NCBI GenBank assembly: GCA_015680685.1
Contig: MNCI01008335.1
Span: 461,842-525,841, forward strand
From: Gnetum montanum
Lineage: Eukaryota > Streptophyta > Gnetopsida > Gnetales > Gnetaceae
DNA length: 64,000 nucleotides
Reading direction: 5' to 3'
Of the stretch, positions 11,590 through 22,432 are shown in pieces. Under the pieces are notes generated by a model. That model ran no database searches. It saw nothing but the letters and a program-made list of their open reading frames with translations, and had not been told where the DNA came from. Position 1 is the stretch's first letter. Every line of letters begins with the position of its first letter. Position numbers and translations under genes: made by a program.

Positions 11590-11945
11590 GCAAGGAACAA
11601 GGGATTAGCGAACCGTTTCCCCTTCACGAACTCCTTCTCTTGGTGTCAATCTCTCCTACGTTGTGTTTCCGTGGGATGGTAGTCTTAGTAGTCATAATCA
11701 TGCATAACATACCCCTCTTGAAGATCTTGGATGCCCAACTTCTTACGAGTTTGAAGTAGCATCATGGGAATAGATCGATCGGGAGACATTACAATGTTAC
11801 CTTCCATATCATGCCATTGTAGTTGTTCATCCTAATGCAAGATGAAGGTGAAGTTAGACACATACTCATTTGGATGAGTATATACCACCTTGTATTCTTG
11901 AGGGACTAGTAGTTTAGTATCATCAAGCCTATGAGAAGAAGACAT
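11590..11945 (-). pseudogene. Truncated gag N-terminus of an O3-family element
   Basis: From an ATG at 11945 ('MSSSH') the minus strand gives about 117 codons, closely matching the start of O3 gag at 61966-61610: 'FTFILH', 'EQLQWHDMEGNI', 'LGIQDLQE', 'PTETQRRRD'. Several stops interrupt it. The similarity ends near 11590, where the P450-bearing segment begins. With the primer site at 12081-12098 it shows that a second element copy once continued to the left of the LTR at 12100-13040. Confidence 0.8.
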
Positions 11946-12080
11946 TTTGCAATACAAATAAAACATCAGTGTGCTTATGTAATTATATTTATTATGAGAA
12001 TGATTTTGACCTTAGGGTAAGTCCAATGATGTTAATGATGTCCAGTAAACCTAGATAGTGCATGTGTCAAACAAAAAGAG

Positions 12081-12098
12081 TCCTTGACAATAGTGGCA
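12081..12098 (-). promoter_or_regulatory. Primer-binding site, decayed
   Basis: Minus strand reads TGCCACTATTGTCAAGGA directly after the LTR end. It matches, with mutations, the site of O2 (TGGCACCGTTGTCAGGGA), a form usually assigned to tRNA-Asp priming. Confidence 0.65.
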
Positions 12099-12099
12099 A

Positions 12100-13040
12100 T
12101 GATGGGTGGTGAAGGATACCCCTACACCCAACCATACAAATCACGAAGTGTTCACACACGATCCAATCGAATTCTGGGGATTCTATGTCTTTTGGTATAC
12201 GAGTCTTCTAGAAAGTGAACCTTACCCTAACAGTCATTTGTTGTCTTCCCAATTACACTTGTGATATACATAGGTATAGTTAAGTGTAATTGAGGCATAT
12301 GATTTTTATTATTTTATGTTTTATATTCCTTGGTGCCTACAGTAAAGAGATGAAGTAATTTAATAACTAATTTAATTTAACTACTTAACTAATCTCTAAC
12401 TAGTCCTAACATAAGCATCCAGTCCCACTTTCCATACATGTCCTGAACCCACATACCTATTGCTGGGATTACCAAGTGCTACGCTACTAGGTGCACCAAG
12501 CAACAACACTATTGGAAGTACCAGGTAAATACATGTTTACACTAGAAGCAATTGTACTTATGTGTTTAATCTATTTAGATTAATTAATTAACTAATCACT
12601 TGGAGTCTAATTTAGCTTAATTAATTGCATAATTAATGAAAATAATAAATGCATAAATAAATCATTAATTTATTCTATGTGTTGCAAGGTTTGATCAAAA
12701 GACTCATCTTTATTGCTGTTCACATTGGTGTGGTTTAGCTACAATAGTGCTCAAATAAAGATCTATACACTTTCTAACTCTTGGTACAGGCACTTAGAGA
12801 AATATCTGGCTTTCAAATGGAAAACTTGCAAGAGCTCTGCTACTACTATTACTTGACCCCTCCATAAACATGGCTATGAGCTTGTATTTATAGTTTTTGT
12901 TACTAGGCTATGTTGATGGGGCCCCGGACACAACAAATGCTACGTCGACATAGCCTTGTCGATGGGGCTGTGTTAACGAGGGTTCATTGATGAGGCCATG
13001 TCAATGAGGGCTCATTTATGTGACACCTTAATGCTCATCA
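12100..13040 (-). repeat. O3 3' LTR, shared with a truncated neighbour copy
   Basis: 941 bp, TG...CA ends (TGATGGGTGG at left, GCTCATCA at right). It matches 62122-63081 along its length with heavy divergence. A polypurine tract lies on its right (13041) and a primer-binding site plus gag start on its left, so it ends one element and begins another. Confidence 0.85.
12895..12902 (-). promoter_or_regulatory. LTR TATA box
   Basis: TATAAATA on the minus strand, followed downstream by AC. It is conserved in the other O3 LTR (62905-62912) and the O2 LTRs. It would direct transcription leftwards through the gag remnant and towards the P450 in its sense orientation. Confidence 0.55.
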
Positions 13041-13056
13041 TACCCCCATGACTAAA
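13041..13056 (-). promoter_or_regulatory. O3 polypurine tract
   Basis: The minus strand reads TTTAGTCATGGGGGTA immediately before the 3' LTR, the expected place for second-strand priming. O2 has TTCAATCGTGGGGGTA at the same place. Confidence 0.65.
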
Positions 13057-13289
13057 TGAAAATGCATCCTTGAGTTCCTTTAAAAAATTGGGAAGGTATA
13101 GGATTATTGACTGACTCTTGACATAATGAATTGACATAACAAAACTAACTGCATGAGTGTACAAATCAACACATTACAAAAATTGTAATGTTCATGACAC
13201 AAAATTGAACACCATGATATGACTACTCAAAATTGGATAGCATATCCTCTGATGACATGAAGGTAGTTGAGAAGATTAGATAGTCCTAG

Positions 13290-16136
13290 GTGATGGAGGT
13301 TCTTGAGGTTCTAAAGGACCTTCACTAGCTTTAGGCACGTGTAGTGGCTGAGGCGACTGTGGCTATCTTGCTACAGTTACAAACCTTTGTTGGAAGGGGA
13401 AAGGCATCCAAGAATGACTTCATCTTCTCCTCCTTACTTCAGGGATCATTCACAATCCATGTGGCATCGCTAATATGGGCTAGAATGGGGATATCCCATG
13501 GATAAGGCATTACTGGGAACAACTCCTTAGCATTGACAAACCAAGTAGCAAACTATTTGTGTTCAACATTAAATGCCTTTACTACATTTTGCAATTCTTA
13601 GTAGTCATTCATCCTTCTAGCCAGGTTCTCAATGGCAAATATTTGATTAGTGTATTTTCCCTTGAGAACTTTGAGTTTAGCATTTGCCATTGCAAGCTTT
13701 TACTTGGTGTCTTTGTGATGCTTGAACTTGGCCTCATACAACAAGTATGAGTTGGCCAATTTCTTCTCTAGTTCTGACCATGCCTATTCGAGAGTCAGCA
13801 TAGCTAGATTTGTATATTGGAGATTGGCAAGCTCCATGTATTCTATCATCTCTTCAATTTGCAACTCCTTCATGCATATTTCTGCCTTGTTATAGGCATC
13901 TATTCCATCAATGATAGGTTGCCAAACTTTCTTCCTTACCAGAGTTGTTGGAGAGTTTTATTTACTTTTGTCTTTGTCAACTAGATGTGCTTTTCATTCA
14001 CTTTTTTTTTATAAACCAACTTGATCTTTGTAATGATCTTTAACTCTCTCAAATTTCAAAGCCTTTGATTTCCAGGTGGCTACCTCAATTGTAGTCTTCT
14101 AGAGAAGGGCATGGACCTCCTCCATGGAGAGGTTTCTATTTTCAACTATCAATCTCTTTAGCTCTATATTTGCTCTAGCCAATTTCTCCTAATATTAATG
14201 GATAAAGTTAGTTAATTATTGTTTATGCTCATCAACATTTCACAGGTAATGGTTCTTTGCCATTAGTTGCACATTCTCCTGGTGAGTATAATCCAAGGCC
14301 TTCTAAATTTTGTGTTGTGTAGCCTTTGCCAAGGATTAGTAGAACACCATCATCTCCATTGCACCCTCAACCCCTTTTAGTCTAGTGTGAATTTTTTCAA
14401 GAGCTTCATCTCTTGTTAATGCTAGGTTAAGAAATGTAAAGTTGGTAATTTGGGCTCTTAATTTGACAACTTCAAAAACTACGCATTCATTTAGCTCCTT
14501 GGCTATTTTGAGTTTCTCCTCCAAGATAATGTTTTTTCCCCTTACCTCTAGTAGCTTCAACTAGGTTGCAATAATATTATCTGGAAGATCAAAGACATTT
14601 GGAAGTGTTTGCTTAGTTTCCACTAGTTGGTCTAGTAGTTCTTCATGCTATCGTGCACTTATTTTGTTGCTTTTGGTCCCTACGGATGTCTGCACATCTT
14701 TGAGTGCAATGACATCTAGTACAAACATCATAGGTGCATTTAGGGTTTCAACTATTCTTTCAGCAACCACCTATGTTTCTTTCTACTATACTTGGTGTTG
14801 CATCACTAGTACTATTGCCCTCTCACCTTCCTCCAAGTGCATCGAGAAGGTTGTGAAATTCCTAGAGATTTCTGGGAGTGACTGTTGTTCTACAAGAGAT
14901 ACCATAACCTCTCTAGCACTAGGATTTGACCTTACAAATAACTACATTCTTTGGGTGGACAAAATGGATTCAGCTCCTCCCATCAAGCTGATTTTTTGGG
15001 CCACCTCATTTAGATGACTCATTGCTAGTTGGTACATAGATGGGTCCCTACAACTCATGCTTGTTCATTGCTCTTGTTTTCTCAAGAGCCATTCTTAGTA
15101 TTTATGAAATTGTTGGGTTGTTGCAACAATGTCCAGCATAGTTGTTTGAGTGGCAGGTGGAGGTGGTGGTTGCTGCTTCTCTTCTTAAATGATCATTGTA
15201 GGCATCTAATCTTTCATCATCTTTGCCCAATTAGTGGTCAGAGCATGCTTGATAGCATTGTTTGTATAATGGACTATTCCTCCCCTCTAATAGAGTTTTT
15301 TGATTAGGTATGGGAAGGGGAGTTCCTTCCTTCCATGTTCATTCTCTTTAAATAGCTTCTCCATCTCCAGATAGATTAGCTATGGAAGGTTGATAGGGAA
15401 TCTCCCACTTAGAGCAGTGCATGCATGGGCAAAAAAAGTAGTGATTTTGTCAGGCCTCACCATGGGATTTAGGTGAAAGGCCACAATCTTGTAATAGATC
15501 TTTTTTGTTGGTGTGAGCATGCCAAACTCCTTAAGGTTAGCACCATAGCACTATTGCATCCATTTTTTTGATGTTGAGGTTTGCCTGCATTGGAATCTTA
15601 GAGAGATTTGCCTTATCTCTAGCAATCCAAGCACTTTAGCAACGACCTGCATTGAGTAAGACACTGAGATGTCCTTGATTTTGATTGTTGAACTAGCCTA
15701 CCTATTGTTCCAGAATAAAAATGTCTCTCCCATTTACCACTCCCTAATGGAAGTGATGATTGGCCACATGGGAGAGACCTTTAATTGGTCCTATACTTCT
15801 TTAGGTGCCTACTCTAGGAAAGGACCAAAGTTTAGCTCTTGAAGCACTATTTTTTAGACCTCCCTTGATCTAATTTGATTCAAGAAGGCTTTTGTTAAGG
15901 CCACCTCAAGGTTTTCTTATTAGGTTGGTGCATCATCTTGATAGAAATGTTCTATTGTTGCTGTTGGTTTTGGAATATGATGAATAGATTCCATTTTGGC
16001 CTCTTCCCGAAGAGAACTTATGGCATGCATTGCAAGTGGTCCTTCTTGGACTTGTTCTTCGCCCATTCTCATTCTAGGTTGTTTCTCCCCTGGTTGAGAT
16101 GATCCTCCTTTCTACATGTGTTTGTCTTTCGATGCC
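13290..16136 (-). pseudogene. O3 extra 3' reading frame (plant-transposon protein-like with coiled-coil tail), decayed
   Basis: Starts at ATG 16136 ('MASKDKHM') and runs to about 13290 with many stops. The middle (about 15800-15250) has 'GETFLFWNN', 'SVSYSMQVVAKVLGL' and 'KELPFPYLIKKL', which recall the putative plant transposon protein family found as an extra frame in Athila-like elements. The last third, for example 14560-14336, is rich in Leu, Lys and Glu in heptad-like spacing and predicts a coiled coil. It lies in the sense direction between pol and the 3' LTR. No envelope hallmarks were seen. O0 has a homologous frame, while O2 lacks it. Confidence 0.6.
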
Positions 16137-16280
16137 ATCTGCGGTCACAACACATCCATGGATTAGTAGATGTAATGTGTAAATTTAAATTTTTGAATAC
16201 CTTCTCTTGTTAGTTAGTTATACTTGGCTAAGGTTGGAGCATGGTAGATTGGTTATTTTATTATTATTTTACTAACTATT

Positions 16281-19097
16281 TGTAACACCCCATCCTAGCT
16301 AGGACAAGGTGATGCCTAGGATCAAGTAATCTTAGCATAGAAGCATGACAACTAGAGCCAATAATGTGTAGAATACATGCTAATAAGAAAAGTCAAATAG
16401 TACAGAACTTTCCTACCATACCAAAAATGAAACATACATATCACGTCATAAAAATGCATGTCTCTACATAAAGCAACTATACACTACTTTGTGAAAATAC
16501 AAAAAACCACATAAACCTCATCATTGTATATATAAGTGTATAGTACAGAGAATTTCATATAAGGATATCTAATCCACACTACTATACATGAAAATATATG
16601 ATAACAAAGCACTGAAGGATTTTCCTTCCTCTACTCTCTCTCTTCTTGCTCATCTAGGCTCTTACACTTATCACTTGTAATGAAATAAAATCAGTACACA
16701 ACTGAGTGGGAAGCCTTTACACTTCCCTTGCTAAATGGTCGACAAGTGCTACACTAGAGGAGAGGAGTAGGGTACAAAACAACCAACAATACTGCTAGTA
16801 TCATGCATGCTCAAAACAACACACACCATATCACCCATAAAGCTAACATATGATCATACAAGCATAGACAAAGCCATGGTCCGACATCATCGATCATGTC
16901 CATGTCATCATACCCATGATATACCATAAATAGTCAATGATCCACACAATCATAATCCAAATATAACACCTATTTTCAATGATATGACTCACAAACAAAT
17001 ACTATCACATACATAGCCCATGTGGTTGCTAGCATATCCATGCTTAGTGTATCATGTGAGACGTTTCCATGAATACTCATAATAGCCATTGCCTACAGGT
17101 CTTTTATTTATCCAACTAGTGCTATGGTTTGTCAACTTGTGACCTACAACCATTAGCCTTCTGGAAGACTAGTGATAGGGACAAACACACCTATGCCATG
17201 GACTAGTTGTAGGAACAAACATACCTATGCTTTTCCAGTCTCAGGATGAGGCCTAAGATAGGAGCCTCACTGATGCATCATAGTGGAGGTCAATTCATAC
17301 TACCTCCAAGGTGCCTCATCACCAACCAATCCACACCCTCATGTTAGCACCATCCACCAACGACCATCACAAGCATCATTGCAAAAACATATACACAATC
17401 TAGCTAGCTTAAGCCAACACATGTCATAAGAACAACCCACCCAACCAAATATAACCACACAGATCCACCCTTATCAGTTACAGTCATTCCATGAAAAATA
17501 ATACCATGATGCATTAGGAAAACATGAAGACCTCAATATGATAAAACAGTACCATATTTCTCAAAAAACACATACTTCCATACAAATGACCTCTATCATA
17601 ACCTTCAAAACGATATATGCACATAGAGAAAACTAATCCCATGATTAAAAAGTACTTTCCACAATGATCCCAACAATACTAATTTTACCTAAATTAGACT
17701 CTTGAAAGAAAAATTATGCACATTCAAAGTTTGATTAATAAAATAATATTTGAAAAGCCCAAAAATGCTCATGCCCCAATAGGCTACACAAATAGCATAT
17801 TCTAATCATATGAGGCTCATCAACATCATAGATCATATTTCACAGGTCCTCATCATCCCAAACATCCCATATATATTAATAAACAATTCGTAACCAAAGT
17901 CGTACAATTTTTGGAAATATGCAAAATAAGATGCCTAAGCTCAAACCTTGAGCTATTTGCCCCACATGCCCCCATCACATGATCATATACACTAATCTAG
18001 TACAAAATATAGGAAAAAGATAAAGACAAATCACCAATTAAAATTGTTGGGATAGAAAGGCCGAAATAAGGAGAAAATCTTCAAAAATCTTATAGGACTT
18101 TGTTTTACTCTCAACAAGTTCTGTACCCACATAGATATGACTGCAAAAATTTCAAATCCAAGTTCAAAGTTCTATACCCACATAGATATGACTACAAAAA
18201 TTTCAAATCCAAGTTCAAAGCAAGCAAAAAGCATCTATAAGGCTCAAAATCTAGAAAAAGAAGGGAATAGAAAGAAAAATGGGAAAAAATTAGACTCTTG
18301 TGCATTTCTATTTTTGAAACAGAGAAAAACAAAACAAAACCCAAGTGTGGCAGTGTAGAAGGGCGATGGTCTCTTATATTAAAGTAAGAAAAAACAACAA
18401 GGTTTAGGCCACACTGCTTTATGCTTTTGGTTGGAAGTAGTAGGAAAAAGAAGAAAAAAATGATGGTAAACAACATATATATAAAAAAACCTTACTTTTA
18501 CTTTATGTGTAAGTAAAACAAAGGAAAAAATGAAAGTGCACTTTACTCACATAACACTAGTTTACTTTGTTTTTTTTTTTGGTCAAACATTATTTTATTG
18601 CATTTCTTTTAAAAAATGTCATTTTCATAAGTGAATATATTTTTTCTCCTCCATTAATATCATCAACTTTAAACTTGTATAATAAACACACTGAGACTCC
18701 AAATCAAAATCTATTTGAACCTACGAGATCCTTATCAGACACACTACACATTCACATGCCAAAACCACACCTAAACATCACACAACATAGTGCTATAGTA
18801 CAAATGCCTACATACCAAAATCACACATAAAGCATAAAAACATATTAGATAGATGTTCTTGTACCCCAATCCAACACCTCTGCTAGCAACATCACCTATC
18901 TACCACATCACACAAGGCTAGTGTACATAATCATGTTAGTTAAGCATGTAAAGACAACATAATCATAACAAAAAAAATGAAGCCTTATAACATATAAAAT
19001 ACATTAACTCATCCTTAAAAACCCACTTGGTATCCACATGTAATGTCTAAATCATAAGCATATGACCATACCTACTACCTTTGGGTGGGGTGTAACA
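16281..19097. mobile_element. Solo LTR (2.8 kb), probably of a chromovirus
   Basis: Starts TGTAACACCCC and ends GGGGTGTAACA, so the ends are inverted and TG...CA. It is flanked by the 5-bp direct repeat CTATT at 16276-16280 and 19098-19102. No internal coding domains, primer site or second LTR are present. Ends of the form TGTAACACCCC are common in Tekay/Del chromoviruses. It interrupts O3 between its 3' non-coding region and the extra frame. Orientation cannot be fixed from the ends alone. Confidence 0.7.
18119..18220. repeat. 51-bp tandem duplication inside the solo LTR
   Basis: Units 18119-18169 and 18170-18220 differ by two G/A changes. Each begins TTCTRTACCCACATAGATAT. Confidence 0.9.
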
Positions 19098-19102
19098 CTA
19101 TT

Positions 19103-19769
19103 TTGTTAATTATTCATTGTAAATGTTACTGGAGCTTGTTGGAAAGGTTTAACTCTTGTAATTTGATGTTTAATAGTTGATTTCTTATTTAAACCTTTTT
19201 GGGGGTTAGAAAAATGGTAAAACATTTTCTATCAAAAGTGACATATTTGTGGCCCCCATGACTAAGAGCTTACCTCTAGTAGTTGTAGGGTCAAAGAACG
19301 AAGTGATTTGAATAAACAGTTAGGAAGTTATGGGCTCTAGAAGGTTTTAGGCTTTGAAAATTTGAAAAACTCACTTGGTGTTTGTGAGAAAATGTGACAA
19401 TGTCAAAGTGGGGTTGTGCATATATATGTTATTATTTTTACGAAGTTGACGGGGCCAAGTATATAGGGCCTTATATACGCATCTACTTTGTTGATAGGGC
19501 CTCATATACGAAGCCTGTACGAAAAATTTTCAAATGTCAATATCTTAAAAAATAAAAGGAATTTTTCAATGAATTTGGGGTCCATAGAGTCCTATAAAAG
19601 CTAAGAATATGATGAAATCATTGAAGATGGCCTTTGAAAGCCCAAAAATTGAAAAACTTGATCGAGAGTGTGTTTACTGAACAAAAATCTGTAAAGGAGC
19701 ACATGATTTGATGTAGAAGATAGATGTATAAAAGATTATGATTGTAAGAATGCCTAGGGATAAGGTGAT
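19103..19769 (-). other. O3 internal non-coding region between solo LTR and O2
   Basis: Collinear with O2 near 21100-21250 and O0 near 2840-3300. It contains the internal polypurine-like motif (19251-19268), a TATA-like TATATATG (about 19419-19428, minus) and U3-like GGGGCC/AGGGCC repeats (about 19448-19500). No frame is supported. Confidence 0.6.
19251..19268 (-). promoter_or_regulatory. Internal polypurine-tract-like motif of O3
   Basis: Minus strand reads CTCTTAGTCATGGGGGCC, nearly the terminal tract at 13041-13056. It lies upstream of the extra frame. Confidence 0.45.
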
Positions 19770-20546
19770 TGATGAGCAGTAAGGTATCCCTACACTCAAC
19801 CATATGAATACGAGCATCCATGCACAATTCAGTCGAATTTCAAGGACTAAGTGCTTATGTGCCTTTATGGAACAAGAATGAGTTGGTCAATCGTTATCTT
19901 CCCAAGCTTACTTGTATAGCAAAATTGTATGATTAAGTAAACTTGAGGTACATGATTTTTATAGTTTTTATGTTTTTATGTCCTAGTGCTATAAAGGGAG
20001 GAGAGAGATAACTAAGTAACTAATTTTGATTTAACTACTTAACTATGCTTTAACTAGTTCTAACACCAGCATCCATTGTCACTTGCCGTACACATCCTGA
20101 ACTAGTGCAACACTACTGGGATTACCAAATGCTAATCGTTACTGGGTTACCAAGTGTTACACGCATGTATGAAGTGATCGTACTGAGTGTGCTTACTTAG
20201 GAGAGTTTTAGGGAGAGAGAAAGAGAACATTAATTAAATAAGGAAAGAATTAAGTAATAGTAATTAACATTAATTAATCTATTCTGAATGCTGCAAGGTT
20301 TGTCACAAAGTTTGTCTTTATTGCCATACACAAGGTATGCTTAGGTACACAATGCTTGAATAAAGATCTGTTCACTTTATGACTCCTACTGTGGGCACTC
20401 AGAAATAATTCTATCTCTAGAAAGGAAAAAAGGCAAGAGTTTGGGTAAGGGACTAAGACTAACTATGAAAACCATGTGTGCTTGCCTCTTATTTATAGGC
20501 AATGAGGCAAGCCGCGATATTGTGGATGCAATATTGCAACTCATCA
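19770..20546 (-). repeat. O2 3' LTR
   Basis: 777 bp, TGATGAGCAG...CTCATCA. It matches 28813-29575 with moderate divergence. The TATA box TATAAATA is at 20490-20497 (minus), only about 50 bp from the LTR start, so U3 is very short. Confidence 0.9.
20490..20497 (-). promoter_or_regulatory. TATA box in O2 3' LTR
   Basis: TATAAATA followed by AGAGG on the minus strand; conserved in the partner LTR at 29519-29526. Confidence 0.6.
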
Positions 20547-20562
20547 TACCCCCACGATTGAA
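20547..20562 (-). promoter_or_regulatory. O2 polypurine tract
   Basis: Minus strand TTCAATCGTGGGGGTA abuts the 3' LTR start, the position expected for the tract. Confidence 0.65.
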
Positions 20563-22432
20563 TGAAAACTCATCCTCCAGCTCCTTACAAAATATTAGGA
20601 AGGTATGGGATTATTGATTGAATGAGAACTAACAGCGATAGGAAATAACAAATTCAAAGTGCCCTGTGAACGGATCGATAAACATATTACAACATTGGTG
20701 TTCATACCCTTTGTGGTGAACACTATATATAGATGATATCTAGACCCTCATCCGATAGCTTGAAGAGAGAGTAAAGAAAATGAGGCACGTTGCTACCGAC
20801 ATTGCGATTGCACCTTCCGTTGTTTATCCATAGCCACATGACCAAACTTGTTCCCAGCATAAATGCTCTAGCTCTAATCCATCTTGAGTGCTTCCTCCTA
20901 TCCTAGTCCATAGTTCATGTAATCACCATCTACACATAGAACACAGTCATGAATGAGCAAGGATAAGTAAACCATAATGCAGTTGATACCTTGCCTTGAT
21001 CTAAAGTGCATTGGCTGGGTTGTGGTTATGGAAAAAACTGGGTTAGAGGTTTATCATAGATAACTACCCAAGGTGTAGGGGTGATACAAGTAGTAGAATG
21101 GAAAAATTTGTAATAGGGCCCCCACGACTAAGAGTGGACCTCCAGTAGCAATAGGGTGGAAAAGTATAGGGAATAAGAAAAATGGGAAAAATAACAATGG
21201 TGATGCCAATAAAATGGATGTCATGGATGGGGATGAAATGAGAAATTTCTGATTGCAAGAAATGTTTAAGGAGAAGAATTTAACAATTGCATCATAAAGG
21301 AATGTCAGTGGGTCCTTCCCAAAGTAGGCTCATGCCCTTTATGCCTTGGAAAACCCACAAATCAAAGAGTCTGTAGGCTCTAGGAATGACATATGGAAAC
21401 AATGGTTAAAGACTGACCCACAAGAATTTACCAAAGAATAACAATGCATCAACCAAAATATAGACTAATCATAAAATCGGCAATGAGGTGGAAAATGGGA
21501 AGAAAGATGGAGAGTAGAAAATGGAATGGAATCCCAAGAGCAAGGTTGTGTAAAGTCCCTTGTATATTTTATGGTTAAGGTGACTGAGTAGAACTCATTC
21601 CAAATTTGGACTCAAACCAACCACATTCAATGACCTTGAATTAATACACTTGGCCAATCCATCCCCTTGAAGCAACAAGAATGCTTCCCGAAAGAGTCAC
21701 CACCATTCCAAGGAGAGCGAGATGGAGAAGTAGGAAGTGAGAAAGGGCCTTAGTTAAAGAATACCTTCAGGCATAGGTAACATGTCTTTCTAGTGCCATA
21801 ACCAATGCTTGTAGCCCAAATTTCTTTATTATGTCTAAGGGGTGTGCTTTGAATTATCACTTTTTTTAATGATTTTTTTTGCATGAGAACCATACCATGT
21901 AAAGAATTATTTTTATTCACTTAGCCTCCTGATATTTGATCAATGGTAGAATGGTGAAAAAACCCATGAAAAGCATCTAAGCACCCAAAAGAATAGCTAG
22001 AACGTGTGCATTGAATTCCCTTGAAGTCACACCCTTTTCATCCATTGAGTCCTTCCTCGATTTGAAGAATACCAAGCCACCAATTCATTAATAAGTTTAT
22101 TTAGAAAAAGGGAAAGTACAGTTCCAAAACCAAGGGAGATCATAGAGTTGAATGGAGGAATGGACAATGTGGACTCATTGCCTATTTTATCAAAAGAACC
22201 ATATCTTAATATCAACATTGATAATTAAAGGTAAAAACCAAACATTAGCAATCAACATTATTATAATACAATCTACCATCATGAGCACTTATTGTATGAC
22301 GAATGAAAGTAAATAAAAAAAAAAGGAAAAAATGTGAACAATGATGTAAGACAAAAATAAGTAAATTTGAAAAATATGCAAAACAAAAATGTTTAAAACA
22401 AAAATATAAAAAGAGTTGAGGGCTTAGAATGA
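20563..22432 (-). other. O2 3' non-coding region
   Basis: No frame is supported. Holds an internal polypurine-like motif at 21116-21134 (minus CTCTTAGTCGTGGGGGCCC), the conserved block at 21308-21340 also found in O0 and O3, and an A-rich tract at about 22310-22415. The extra frame found at this place in O0 and O3 is missing. Confidence 0.6.

Noticed and set aside
13290-16136. Envelope-like gene
   Set aside because: No signal peptide, transmembrane segment or cysteine pattern is visible; it resembles plant-transposon proteins with a coiled coil.
16281-19097. DNA transposon with terminal inverted repeats
   Set aside because: TG...CA ends, 5-bp target repeat and CACCCC-type termini fit an LTR; no transposase is present.
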